Shown here one piece after another: positions 1 to 12,243 of a stretch of DNA of 64,000 nucleotides. The notes below the pieces were generated by a model. The model was not told the origin of the DNA, made no database searches, and saw only the letters and a list, made by a program, of their open reading frames with translations. Within the stretch, counting starts at the first letter, position 1, and each line of letters begins with the position of its first letter. Origin of the DNA: Maratus speciosus. Lineage: Eukaryota; Arthropoda; Arachnida; Araneae; Salticidae. The stretch spans positions 20,222,918-20,286,917 of the forward strand of contig OZ010798.1 of assembly GCA_963932465.1 (NCBI GenBank). The letters run 5' to 3'. A program made the translations under genes and the position numbers.

Positions 1-139
1 ACTATAAAATATACATATCTATTTTTCAATTACCCAACAACATACAGCTTCCATCAACAGTAATATATAACTGGAACCGTCACGATTTAACTTGGAGAGA
101 ACTTTGACATTTTTTCGAGCAATTATTATTATGATTATT

Positions 140-515
140 ATTAAATGTCATGTAAAATAAAATCATAAAAATTAGTCAAATTAAAAAATCTTAAATGTAT
201 AACTAATTAAAATTGACCTTGAAGCTATTAGAAAAAATATTTATCAAGCTTAAATTCTTGAAAAAAAAATCATATTAAATAAAATCGTAACAGTTATTCA
301 AATTTAAATATCTTAAGAAATAAAACTAATTAAAATTGACCTTAAAATAAATACAAAAACACTTATCAAACTTAAATTCTATTTTTTTTAGGTCATACTA
401 AATTGAATCGAAAAAATTAGTCAAGTTGAAAAATCTAAAAAAGTAAATATTATTAAAACGAACCTTAAAAATGATTCTCAAGTAACACTTTTCAAACTTA
501 TATTCTATTTTAGTA
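140..515. repeat. Tandem repeat, about 3 units of ~125 bp
   Basis: Three degenerate units can be aligned by eye. Each carries a block like AATTAGTCAAATTAAAAAATC (near 170, 291 and 416), then AATTAAAATTGACCTT (near 206 and 331; changed in the third) and a TTATCAAACTTAAATTCT-type end. No coding sequence is visible. I do not recognise the family. Confidence 0.6.
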
Positions 516-1472
516 GAGGTACAGAATTTTACAAAAGGCGATATTACGGGTGAAAATTCGATAAATCTGGGCTGTCCTGGAAATAAGGGTTTAATTCAAC
601 CAAAATAAGTACGGAGGCCTAATATTATGTAGTAATAACAAACGTAGAGTGTTTCCCCGTAACCTCCTTCGCATATTTATATTATTTGTATATTTATTAC
701 ATTATTTACAAAATCTGAAGCATTTTCATCTTCAGGAAAATATTTTTTTAATACATTTTTACTATATTTATAAGCAATATAATGCATGAATAGGATAAAA
801 ATATTAAAATCAGGGGTAGAAAAATTTCAGAAAATCCACTGAACACACAGCGATGTTTAGGTGAACTCCGGAACGCAGTTTTTATAAGCTCCGGTGAATT
901 CTGATCCGTATTTAAATATTCACTGAAATGAAAAATCTAGCCAAGCTAAGCCCCGATCAGCCCTGCCGTAAATTAAGCACTGCTGTAAATAAAACGATGG
1001 TAAAATATGGTCTAATAATAAACTTCGTGTTGTCTTCTGAGACTTTCTCCTCTGAGGAAAAAAAAAAATCAAATATCCAATTAAGAAGAGCAGATCCTAA
1101 TTAACAGCATATAAACATCATTGATCGAATGGTATGTGTTCAGCTAATCTTCTCTCTGCATCGTAAATAAATGAGTTCAAAAGACTGTTAATTAAAGACT
1201 GTTACCAAGACTTGAAATACTTGTATCACGGGACTCATGATAGAAAACTGACACTGATTTTTTCTATGTATTCTCTCTTTCTTTTTTTACACACTCTTAT
1301 AACACGTAAGATAGGACGTAGCGTTAAGCGATCCGTATACTGTAATCTTAAACGTAAATAAATAGGATTTCATTAATTTAATTAACACCGTATTAGAATT
1401 AATAAAAAAGCCCTGGAAAAATTTTAGATGCTGCCAAATGAGTATTCCGTCAGCTGCGTTTATAGACTGACT
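516..1472. other. Unassigned AT-rich DNA
   Basis: I see no gene, RNA or element boundary here. There are only short AT-rich motifs and stop-rich frames in both directions. Confidence 0.5.
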
Positions 1473-1969
1473 TTAACCTGTATCTACTGACAGTACTTAT
1501 AAGCACCATTAAAATAATTTGTTATAAAAATTATTTAATACATCGATTAGTAGTAATACAGTTTAGAATGAGTTATAGATGCATTACTTTATCTTGTCAC
1601 AAAAGCATTATGGGTTACACACAACAAAAATAATTTTTAAAAGGATGATTTCTTTTGGCTTTGCATCTTTTCAGCTTTCTTCGCGTTGGGGGGTGGGATT
1701 TTTCAATTCGGAAATATTTCTATATTTCCATTGTAAGAACATTATATTTGTATATTTCCTAATTCTACAAAATACCAAGAAAAAAATTTAAAATAAAAGA
1801 GTGGGGTTATAAATATGGTACAAAATCCCTATAAATTCAAATTTAATGAATCCGTCTAAAATTTATTAAATGATTATGTAAATCTTCTAATGCAGTTTAA
1901 ACAATTCACGAACAATGCTTTAGAAGATAAAATTTTCATGAATTCATAATTCAATACATAAAGGGTTAA
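1473..1969 (+). mobile_element. TTAA-flanked MITE, family P, copy P1
   Basis: A ~0.5-kb non-autonomous element lies between TTAA at 1473-1476 and TTAA at 1966-1969. It starts CCTGTATCTACTGACAGTAC and ends ATACATAAAGGG. Related copies lie at 14049-14585, 15179-18713 and 62219-63531. Several of these keep the terminus TTAACCCTTTATCTACTGAC. A TTAA target with CCCTTT termini is typical of the piggyBac superfamily, so this is probably a piggyBac-like MITE. No transposase remnant is visible. This intact copy supplies the empty-site reference for the two insertions inside P5. Confidence 0.8.
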
Positions 1970-2632
1970 CAGATAAGAGCTTTTACTTACCAACATATTG
2001 ATGTTTAAATGATTTCTTATGAATAAAAATAAGTACGGCATATATTGATATTTGATTAAATATGAGAGAGCACGTAATTATTGCCATCGAGTGCTTTGGC
2101 ATTTTCCATAAAATCCAACACTTCGTACACATTGAAGCACACATATATATTCTAAACTGGACATTTGATTCCTTTTAAACTCTCTATCGACTGTACAGCC
2201 AGAACCACGGCAGAAATGCAAGCGGCCAGTGGTGCGGTCATTGAGCCGCTTGAAGAGTTGCTAAAACGCCCCGATGCCAGTCTCGCCAGAGAGAGATGAA
2301 AAGCGGGGGTGTGCCTGCCGCAGACCTGTCATGCCTTCGCCGCATGATCCTTTTTTTACGGGCCGTCGTAAACACAGCTATTAGCCGTTCTCTTTTTTTT
2401 TCGTGCAAGCATATAACACAGTTATGTGGTAAACAATTGGGAAAACAGGAGAGAGTTTGAAGTTTTGAACATTTTTTTTTTCTTTTCAGATGTTTTGAAA
2501 TGAAATTGAAAAGGATAGTGTGTCCCATTTCATTAAAATACTGCTTTCAGTATTGCAATAATAAAGGTAAAGAGATATGTGTCCCTATTGTTTGAGATAC
2601 AGTATTTGCAAAGGCAACATGCGATTTAGATG
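1970..2632. other. Unassigned DNA with a GC-richer patch
   Basis: Most is AT-rich and featureless. A patch at about 2210-2350 is clearly GC-richer than its surroundings. The only ORF over it (about 2238-2528, minus) shows no recognisable domain and ends in low-complexity lysine-rich sequence, so I do not call a gene. Confidence 0.4.
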
Positions 2633-3149
2633 TACAGTCGTGGAAAAAAAAAAAGTAAACATCCCCTACTAACTTCTCAACAAATTATCGTAGAAGAAAG
2701 TTACTGGTACCGAACGATTGGAAATAAAGTCTACTTTTAAATGATGTATATAAAATTTGCTTAGGGGGCCATCTACATATTAAAACGAACCATAACTTTG
2801 TTTTTTTCAATAGCAGTACGCAATTCTGACAGCATAAACGAACTCTACACCTTTCAATTAGCCTATAAACAAATTTTTATGCAATTCGTGCCATAAGTTT
2901 CCGAGAAATTAATTATTTTAAAACGAGCGTATTTTAAGAGTTGTATCTGTCGTAGGCTAATTGAGAAATCCGGCTCTTTGCAAACAGCCTAGGCTGTTTG
3001 CAAAGAGACGGGCTAGTTGGAGAATCATCTCTCTTTTTCCAATTAGCCTGATATTTTTCAGGCTTATTGCAAACAGCCTAGACACAGTTAGGCTAATTGA
3101 AAAATGACCACTTATTTCCCAATCAGAATGCTTTTTTAGGCTTAATTAC

Positions 3150-4984
3150 CGATAACCCGACCCGAACCCGAAAAATAAATTACAACAGACCGTACTCCGA
3201 TCCGAGCAAAACAAAATAATTTCAGTCTACAAGCAACCCGACCCGAACCTAAAAATTCCATTTAAAAAAACCGGAATCTGAACCGAACAAAATCTGAACC
3301 CGATAAAAATATTCCAATGAACCATAACCGATCCGAGCAAGTCAAAATAATTACTGAGGACATACAAGCCGACCCGAACCTAAAAATTCTATTTGAAAAA
3401 AAGCCGGAATCTGAACCCGACAAAAATATTCCAATGAACCATAACCGTTCCGTTCAAGACAAAATAATTTCTGAAGACATGTGACCCAACCAGAACCTAA
3501 AAATTCAATTTGAGAAAAACTCCGAAATCTGACGCGAACCAAATCTGAACCCGACAAAATTATTCCAAAGAACCATAAACGGATCCGAGCAACGTAAAAT
3601 AATTTCCGTGGACATGTTACCCGACACGAACCCAAAAATTCCATTTGAAGAAAACTCGGAATCTGAACCGAACCAAATCTGAACCCGACAAAAATATTCT
3701 AATAAACCATAATCGACCCCAGCAAGACAAAATAATTTCTGAGGACATGCAACCCGACCCGAACCTAAAAATTCTAATTGAAAAAAAACCGGAATCTGAA
3801 CCCGACAAAAATATTCCAATGAACTATAACCGATCCGAGCAAGACAAAATAATTTCTTAGGACATACAACCAAACCAGAACCTAAAATTTGAATTTGAAA
3901 AAAACCCTAAATCTGACTTGAACCAAATCTGAACCCGAAAAAATTATTCCAAAGAAACATAAACGGATACGAGCAACACAAATTAATTTCTGTGGACATG
4001 TTACCCGACACGAACCTAAAAATTCCATTTGAAAAAAAAACTCAGAATCTGAACCGAACCAAATCTGAACCCGATAAAAATATTCCAATGAACCATAACC
4101 GATCAGAGCAAGAGAAAATAATTTCTGAGGACATGCAACCCGACCCGAACCTAAAAATTTTAATTGAAAACCCGGAATCTGAACCCGACAAAAGTATTCC
4201 AATGAACCATAACCGATCCGAGGAAGAAAAAATAATTTTTGAGGACATACAACCAAACCAGAACTTAAAAATTCAATTTGAAAAAACCCCTAAATCTGAC
4301 TTGAACCAAATCTGAACCCAATAAAATTATTCCAAAGAAACATAAACGGATCCGAGCAAAACAAAATAGTTTCCATGGACATGTTACCCGACGTGAACCT
4401 AAAAATTCCATTTGAAAATAAATCGAAATCTGACCCGAACCAGATCTGGACCCGCTAAAAATTTTCCAATGAACCATAACCCGATCCGAGCAAGACAAAA
4501 TATTTTCTGTCGACAGACAACGCAATCCGAGCAAGACAAAACTATGCCCATGGACACGCACCCCAACCGGAACCTAAAATTTCATTTTAAAAAAACGGCA
4601 TTTGAACCCGTCAAAAATATTCCAAAGATCAATAATCCTATACGAGCAAGACAAAATAATTTCCGTGGACGCGCACCCCGAGCTGAACTAAAAATTCCAT
4701 TTCAAAAAACTCGAATCAAATCTGAACCCGACAAAAATATTCCAAAGAACCATAACCGGATCGGAGCAAGGCAAATTAATTTCCGTGGGCAGGCAACACG
4801 ACCAGAACCTAAAAATTCGATTTGAAGTCAACCTGCAACCCGACCCGAACCAAATTTTAACCCGACAAAAATATTCCAAAGAACCATAACTCGATCCGAG
4901 CAAGACAAAATAATTTCTGTCGACAGGCAACCCGATTCGAACCTGAAAGTTCTAGTTAAACTCAATCCGAAATTTGACCCGAAC
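3150..4984 (+). repeat. Tandem array, left arm (~115-137-bp units, ~383-bp higher-order period)
   Basis: Each unit contains CCGACCCGAACCTAAAAATTC, a run of A, ATCTGAACCCGACAAAAATA, TTCCAATGAACCATAACC, GATCCGAGCAAGACAAAATA and a GAGGACATGCAACCCGA junction. Junctions at about 3472, 3609, 3742, 3858, 3993, 4128, 4242 and 4375 are spaced ~137, 133, 116, 135, 135, 114 and 133. This gives a three-unit higher-order repeat of ~383 bp. The units are diverged from one another. Confidence 0.85.
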
Positions 4985-6430
4985 GCAGGTTATGGAAGGT
5001 TTTCGGGTTGAATTCAAATGAAACTTTTAGGTTCGAATCCGGTTGTATGTCGAAGAAAATTATATTGTCTTTCTCAGATCGGATTACGGTTCTTTTAAGT
5101 ATGTTTGTCGTGTTCCGATCGGGTTCGTGTCGGGTTTCAGGTTGACGTCCAGTGGAATTTTTAGATTCTGGTCGTACTGCGTGTACGCGAAAAATAATTT
5201 GCATTGCTCGGATCGGGGTATACGGCCTGATGTATTTTAATTTCGGGTTCTGGTCAGGTTTCGGCTTAACTTCAAGTAGAACTTTCAGGTTCGGATCGGG
5301 TTTCATGCCGACTGAAATTATTTTGTCTTGCTCGGATCCGGTTATGTTTTTTTGGAATATTTTTGACGGATTCAGATTTGGTTCGGTTCAGATTTCGGGG
5401 GTTTTCTAATGGGATTTTTAGGTTCGGGTCGGGTTGCGTGTCCACGAAAATTATTTTTTCTTTCTCGGATCTGGTTATGGTTTTGGGGGATTATTTTTGT
5501 CGGATTCAGATTTGGTTCGGGTCAGATTTCAGTGTTTTTTCAAATGGAATTTTTAGGTTCGGGTCCGGTTGCGTGTCCACGGAAATTACTGTCTTGCTCG
5601 GATCGGGTTATAGTTCATTAGAATATTTTTGTCGGTTATCATATTTGGTTCGGGTAATATTTCGCGTTTTTTTAAACAAAATTTTTAGGTTCGGATCGGG
5701 TTGCGTGTCCATGGAAGTTATTTTCTCTTTCTCCGATCGGGCTATGGTTCTTATGGATTATTTTTCTCGGGTTCAGATTTGATTCGCGTCAGATTTCGGG
5801 GTTTTTTTCAAATAGAATAGGTTCGAGTCGGGTTGCGTGACCACGGAAATTATTTTGCCTTACTCGGATCTGTTTATGGTTCTTTGGAATAATTTTGTTG
5901 GGTTCAAATTTGGTTCGCGTCAGATTTCGTTTTTTTTTTTTTTTAATTGAATATTTAGGTTCGAGTCGGGTGCGTGTCCACGGAAATAATTCTGCCTTGC
6001 TCGGATCCGGTAATGGTTCTTTGGAATAATTTTGTCGGGTTCAGATTTGGTTCGTGACATTTTTCGTTTTTTTTTAAACTGAATTTTTAGGTTCTGGTTG
6101 TGTTTCATGTCCTCAGAAATTATTTTGTCTTGCTCGGATCGGTTATGGTTCATTGGTATATTTTTGTCGGGTTTAGATTCCGTTTTTTATTTCAAATAGA
6201 ATTTTTAGGTTCGGATCGGGTTGCATGTCCTCAGAAATCAATTTGTCTTGCTCGGATCGGTTACGGTTCATTGGAATATTGTTGTCGGGTTCAGATTCCG
6301 GGTTTTTTTTTAAATGGAATTTTTAGGTTCGGGTCGGGTTGCGTGCAGACTGAAATTATTTTGTCTTGCTCAGATCGAGATACGGTCTGTTGTAATTTAT
6401 TTTTCGGGTTCGGGCCGGGTTATGGGTTAA
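4985..6430 (-). repeat. Tandem array, right arm in reverse orientation
   Basis: This is the same unit as the left arm but reverse-complemented (GGTTCGGGTCGGGTTGCGTG, TATTTTGTCTTGCTCGGATC, GGTTCATTGGAATATTTTTG and so on). The orientation switches near 4985. The arm is ~0.4 kb shorter than the left one, so the arms have changed copy number independently. Confidence 0.85.
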
Positions 6431-7381
6431 TAAGCGTAAAAAATCATCGTGACTGGGATATAAGTGGTCATTTTTCAATTAGCCTAACGGTGTATAGGCT
6501 CTTTGCAATAAGCCTGAAAAATATCAGGCTAATTGGAAAAAGAAAGACGATTCTCCAATTAGCCCGGCTCTTTGCAAACAGCCTAGGCTCTTTGCAAAGA
6601 GCCCGATTTCTCAATTAGCCTACAACATATCCAAATTGAAGTTCCGAACTCGATTGTTAACCGAGAGAGCCGCCTTCTTGATCAAGGCACGTTTAAGCCT
6701 CAATGAAAAATGTTTGATTACAGGATAGCACAATAAATTTCAAAAATTTACTCACTGCTATCATAGAGGCCCCTTAAACCATCATTTTGCCGTTTTTTAA
6801 ACATAATTTAAAAACTACTTGGAAGAAAAATGTGAAATTTGGGATTTCCATAAAGCAGGACTTAATAAATCTGAACCCATTAAAAAAATTGTAGGTTGCA
6901 ATTCATAATTTTTTCGAATATTAATTTCATAATTCATAATTCATATCATAGAATTATAAAAATTGCAAATTCAACGTATTTATGTTTGGGTATATTAGTA
7001 TTATTGCTACACAAAAAAATAGCTCATTAGGAACATAATTTCAGGAGATATAAATAAAAATATGAAAATGTAATTTAACATTAGAAGCACTAAATTTTGA
7101 ATGTCTATAATTCAAAAACTTATCTTATGAATGACTTGAAATTTGGTTTCTAGGCATATTTTGAACCGAAGATTTCAAATATATCGTTAAATTTGGGTAC
7201 TGCCATTGAAAAAAATGAAGTTTGGAATCGTTTTAATATGTATATGGCCCCCTAAGCCAATTTTATACATACCATTTAAAAGTAGACTTTATTTCCAATC
7301 GTCCGGTACCAGTAACTTTCGTCTACGATAATTTGTTAAGGAGTTAGTAGGGGGTGTTTACTTTTTTTTTCCACGACTGTA

Positions 7382-7839
7382 CATTAGATGTAGCTATAAA
7401 AAAAAAAAAATAAAAATAAAAACAATCACATCAACTTTTTATTTTTTATTTGTTTTAAACCGTTATTTTTATATGTGACCTTGTAATTTTTAAAAAAGTT
7501 ATCAAGACCACATCTCTAAGTAAATATTATTTTCAGAGGCAACCACGAGCTCGAATTTATAGGCATAAGCATGAATTTTGTAGGCATGATTGTTGAAACA
7601 AGTTGGAATTAAATATCGTTATTTATTTTAGATAAACTTATTACAGCATTAAATATAAACACTTGAATTATATTTATCGATTATGACATATCTCAGACTG
7701 TTTTGTCTCTACATTAATTCAAAACGTCAAATTTGACACTATTTTATTAAAGATCCTTCCCCTTTATAAGAAAAGGTAGATGCTATTCGACTTTTTAGTA
7801 ACATTAAATATACTTTAACATTAAATTTTTATTTATATC
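7382..7839. other. Unassigned AT-rich DNA
   Basis: No gene, inverted repeat or element boundary was recognised between the palindromic element and the hAT MITE. Confidence 0.45.
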
Positions 7840-7847
7840 CTTAAACA

Positions 7848-8628
7848 CAGGGCCCGACTAAGACAGGGGCATGCGGGGCAGCTGCCCCGGGAACCCCGAA
7901 TTGAGGGTCCCCCCAAGGGCAGATATAAGTTTCAGTTAAAGGAGAGCGAAATGATAAAAAATATCCAAAAGTGACCAGATTCTAATTTAGTGTTTTTTCT
8001 TTTGTGATATTTAATTTCTTCCTTGCTGATTTCATAAATTTTTTTAAATACGTAATTTTAATTAAAATATTACAGTAATATCACACATCAGTTATCTGTT
8101 GCTTTCTGTTTTCATATTATGAAACTTTATACCAAAGTACTTTAAAGGCATCATGGGGAATGCAGTAACAACATAACGAGTATTGAATTTTGTTGCTATT
8201 ATTATTAAATGCATGCCACCACTTGCCTTTCTATATGATGGAATCACCCAAATGCATGTTGATTGAATACAAAGATTAAGTTAAATAGAAAAGTATTAAC
8301 ACAAACAGCCAATAATGCCTGAGAGAACTGTATTTACATTTTAATGACTCGCATTTATCCTTATATTCCTATAACAAAAAAAAAAAAAAAAACAAAAAAA
8401 AAAAAAAAAAATGTATGTTATAGTTTCTTGTTTCTTAAAGTTGTCTTTCTTGTACTATACTGTATACAGATGTGAATAGTACTTGGTATGAAATTTAAGT
8501 CTACATACAATAGGGATGAAGTTTAGTTTTAGTCACATCAGCAAAATTCACGAAAAATTTCAAAAGATCGAAGGGGGCCCCCGAATAATGTTTGCCCCAG
8601 GGCCCCCCACTGTCTAAGTCGGGCCCTG
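7848..8628. mobile_element. hAT-type MITE with perfect 8-bp TSD
   Basis: The element starts CAGGGCCCGACTAAGACAG and ends with the reverse complement of CAGGGCCCGACTTAGACAG. It is flanked by identical copies of CTTAAACA (7840-7847 and 8629-8636). An 8-bp TSD with CAGGG termini is the signature of the hAT superfamily. The termini are GC-rich (GGGGCAGCTGCCCCGGG near the left end) and the 781-bp interior is AT-rich and non-coding. It is non-autonomous. Confidence 0.9.
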
Positions 8629-8636
8629 CTTAAACA

Positions 8637-8810
8637 TATTAAACATGTAAAAAGAAATATATATATATATGTATATATATATAATAAAATCCCCAGAACA
8701 AAATATTTTTTTTTAAATATCAATTGCGAAAAATACAATATATGAATAACATTAAATGACACGTCTGACACTTTGGCAAAAACTTTTTACATGGATTATA
8801 TTATTGTTAA
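8637..8810. other. Unassigned AT-rich DNA with a short TA run
   Basis: A TA-rich microsatellite lies near 8658-8684. Nothing else was recognised. Confidence 0.4.
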
Positions 8811-10060
8811 AATACATATAATAAATCACAAATAATTGTACAAAAATTACTTTCAAGTGCATACATTATAATATAAAGATATTTAAAATACACTAAAAAT
8901 ATCTTAAAATACATTAGGAAAACCCAGAATATTTTCAGCCATTACAAGATCTAATGTAAGATCTATGTAATGGCTGAAACTATTTTGGGTTTTCTAATGT
9001 ATTTTAAGATATTTAAATGTATTTTAAATATCTTTATATTATATGTAGGGTAAGAGTGGAACACAGTGAGCCATGTTACACAGTGAGACAGCATCCACTT
9101 TGACATATTGTTGTAACTTTTTCTCCATGCTGGCACCACATAACGACCTAATCTTATATAACACGTGGATGTAATTTCGGTCCTTCAGTTACTCGTCCGG
9201 CAAAATAGTACATAATTCTTTATTTTATAGTGGTTAAAGTTACATAAACGTCTATTTTAGAGTTTATTTCCTTCAATGTAGCATATATTTACTTAACCTA
9301 GCTGTATCTAATAATAGAATATTTCGACAAAACGATATAAACTATTTAAAGCGATGTCTCATTGTGTACATACTATGTGGTTCTGATGTTAAAAAAAGTT
9401 TTTCTTACCCTCTCTGTTTCTGTGTGCGTGTGTGTGTGTGTGTGTGGGGGGGGGGGGGGGGCGATGGCTTGGGAAATCTAATAAGCGTAAGAAGTTAAAA
9501 ATTTGCATGAAGGTAGCTGAAGGTCTGCCATTGTCCACCCGAGGCTCATAATTTTAATATTTTGAAAATCTAGAAATATTAATTATAAATCATAAACTGC
9601 AGAAAATTGTTGATAGAGTGCAAAAATGTATGATTTATGAAAATATATACATTGTCTCGTGGTACACAGTGAGACAATTTCTGATACTCCGTTATGCTGC
9701 TTCTGTGCTTTTACAAATAACTTTTTTAAAACCATTTATACATTAATGTGTAGCGTATTTGTGTAGCTTCAAGATGTTGCAAATTTTTTTTCAAAAGAAT
9801 AAAATCGTCGCCATTCGTTAAGTAATAATAATTTCGTGCATATACATTATAATATAAAGATATTTAAAATACACTAAAAATATCTTAGGAAAACTCAGAA
9901 AGTTTTCAGCCATTACATAGATCTTATATTAGATAATGACTGAAAAAGTTCTGGGTTTTTCTAACGTATTTTAAGATATTTTAAATATCTTTATATTATA
10001 TATATATATGTACCTGAAAGTAATTTTTGTACGTTTATTTGTGCTTTTATATGTATTTTA
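8811..10060. repeat. Compound inverted repeat holding two ~190-bp fold-backs
   Basis: Outer arms at 8811-8865 and 10005-10060 are reverse complements (both carry TGTACAAAAATTACTTTCA and AAAATACATATA in opposite sense). Just inside each lies a near-perfect fold-back, at 8866-9047 and 9847-10003, both centred on a TTTTCAGCCATTACA arm. The ~800 bp between them is unrelated. This may be one fold-back element split by an insertion that duplicated its core, or two adjacent copies. I see no TSD and cannot assign a superfamily. Confidence 0.6.
9424..9461. repeat. (GT)n then poly-G microsatellite
   Basis: A (TG)n tract runs directly into 16 consecutive G residues. Confidence 0.9.
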
Positions 10061-10286
10061 ATTATTTAACTCAAGGTGAATGTAGCATTAGAATTTTGAC
10101 TTTCATTTATGGATTATTGTTTTGAGAAAAAGTTATATATGCTTGCTTCATGAATACCCAAATAATAAGTAGAAAAAATACTTCAATAATTACATTTTTC
10201 GTGTTAAATACTGAAACTCAACTGCCGCGTTGTGTTTTAAATAATAATAATAATAACAAGTGCCCACATTACATCATCATCATCCT

Positions 10287-10287
10287 C

Positions 10288-10365
<78 letters not shown>

Positions 10366-10366
10366 T
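10287..10366. repeat. Palindromic (ATA)n/(ATT)n microsatellite
   Basis: About 13 ATA units are followed directly by about 13 ATT units, so the tract is self-complementary and could extrude a hairpin. The 80-residue poly-isoleucine ORF over it is a translation artefact. Confidence 0.9.
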
Positions 10367-10392
10367 TATCATTAAATAATGTTTCACAATAA

Positions 10393-11276
10393 GCATTTAT
10401 AGTACCAAGCGAAATATTCACAAAAACACTAGAGGCAAAAATGAAAAAAACCTATTAAAAGGGCATTTTTTTTCATAATAAAATTCAACCTTTTAAATAA
10501 TAATAAATAAACATAGGAATTCTAGATAAACCTAATTATTTTTACACGCTTTTATTTAACTTAAATTTTGGTTCAGGTTTGTGAATATCTAATTTTGTAA
10601 TTCCTTCTTGCATACTTCATGGTGTGCTATTAAGTTTTAGAAATTGCATACAGTTGTGTGTTCCCACGATATTCAATATTTCCATGTTTTAAAAACTTGA
10701 TTAACATTAATTAAATTATGATTATACGTTAAGTAAACAAATAAGAAAACCTTATAGTTTAAATAGTGCCTTTTTTTCTTTTATGTTGCCATATTTGAAA
10801 AAGAAACTGACAAAAAAAAATTAAGTTGTTAATAAATTTACTAGTTCGCGCTTCTCTACTAAGCATAAGTAAAAGCGGTGAATTTTCTTTAATCGGCGCC
10901 CACACCACATTCACACACTGTAATGATTTATTTTTGCAACACCATGATTTTCAGTCATGAAAGGCTTATAAAAGTATAGTACAAAAGTAGGGTTTTTTTT
11001 TTCAATTGTTTTTACTTTTTTAATTAAACTCATGAATTCTATATAAATGCTGTTATAACATAGCATATGTCATACTCTCCAAGTTTTTATCTCTGTAATC
11101 CTAAATTTGTGAGCGAAACAAAGCAAACCACAAACCAAGAATAGCTCTCTACGCTATGCGACTCTCCCCTTTTGAGTCAGTTCATCTGCTACTGCTGTCA
11201 CCTTGCCGTAAAAGCAGAAGTAAAGGCATATTGCACATAGCGGCGTCGTGTCGTCGTTTAGTTGAATACAGTGAAA
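10393..11276. other. Unassigned AT-rich DNA
   Basis: No gene or boundary was recognised between the microsatellite and the pogo relic. Confidence 0.45.
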
Positions 11277-11400
11277 TACGTTTAACACGAAAACGCTTAA
11301 CATGAAAAAAAATGTTAACACGAAATGATAAAGCGGTCCGGACAGTATACTATGCAATTTAATACATTTTTTTTTTCTTTTAACACGAAACAAAAATCCT

Positions 11401-12053
11401 TTAAGGGGGTCCGGGACACAATTTAAAACAATTTTTGAATTAAATTTTTGATTTATTTTGTGATGGTTAACCATGTAATTTCTAAACAAAATCAAATGAT
11501 AAAACTTCTCATATATTTTTAAAAAAATTTAATTTAAAATTCATTTAAAAAGTGGGGTAATTTAAAATCGTTATAACTCGAAATATTATTTGTAGAATTT
11601 CATTTTTTTTTCATTTCAATAAGCAGAAATATATAAATTTTAATTTAGATTTAGCATTTTTAAAAATATTAATTAAAAAAAATAAAAATATTTAAAGTAA
11701 AAATTTAAAAAAAGGGTGTAACTTAAAAAAAAAGAATCATATTTTCAAAAGTAAATATTTTTTTATAATTTGCTGAATCAAAATTAAAGTAAAGCAATTG
11801 AAAAAGACATATTCCAAGTTTGAACCATTTGTCTTTACCGGTTCTTGACTTATAACGATTTAAATATGAGAAATGGTGAAAAAGACCATCATGAAGAAAA
11901 ACGCATTTTTACAAGAAATCGTTTACATTACTTGAAGGCTAGATTTTGAAAACAAACCAAAACGAAAAAATTAATATTTCCTGTTCTAATTAAGATAGAA
12001 ACCTGATTTATACCTCATTTTAAGCAGAAAAACACAGAAAAATTTTTAATGCA

Positions 12054-12090
<37 letters not shown>

Positions 12091-12121
12091 TTAGAGATTT
12101 TTGCGTCCTGGACCCCCTTAA
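11401..12121 (+). mobile_element. TTAA-flanked MITE, family T, copy T1
   Basis: The element starts TTAAGGGGGTCCGGGACACA and ends with the complement of the same terminus (GTCCTGGACCCCCTTAA). The second copy, T2, at 19975-20697 shares its length and interior (GTGATGGTTAAC, AAAATCGTTATAACTC, GAGAAATGGTGAAAAA). TTAA at both ends suggests a piggyBac-type mechanism, though GGGGGTCC termini are unlike typical CCC-starting piggyBac ends. A T27-type run is at about 12059-12085. It is non-coding. Confidence 0.8.
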
Positions 12122-12243
12122 CACGAAAAAAATTCGCTTTCGATCAAGTTAGTTTGAGTTGAAATTTGTGAATTTTGTGTTAAAACCACTGAATTTTGAG
12201 TGTTCGTGTTTTTTTGTAAATTAGCTTATATTTTATGAGCACA

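Larger units (their letters stand above)
2635..7379. mobile_element. Giant palindromic TA-flanked TIR element (Tc1/mariner-like, non-autonomous)
   Basis: The left end begins CAGTCGTGGAAAAAAAAA and the right end is its reverse complement. Both are flanked by TA (2633-2634 and 7380-7381), as expected for the Tc1/mariner superfamily. The terminal repeats run for at least 150 bp and include GGTACC and the shared AGTAGACTTTATTTCCAAT block. Inside them is a second inverted pair (2940-3150 and 6420-6640) built from AGGCTAATTG and CTTTGCAAACAGCCTAGGCT motifs. The core is a pair of opposed tandem arrays. The whole 4745 bp is thus one fold-back with arms of about 2.3 kb. No transposase is visible; ORFs in the core are readings of the repeat. 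Confidence 0.85.

Noticed and set aside
3351..6618. Overlapping ORFs of 60-170 codons on both strands, with reiterated peptides such as EYFCRVQI and PDKNIPMNHNRS
   Set aside because: They read the tandem unit of the palindromic element in various frames, mirror one another across the centre, and have no domain.
10150..10392. 80-codon ORF with a long isoleucine run
   Set aside because: A reading of the (ATA)n/(ATT)n microsatellite.
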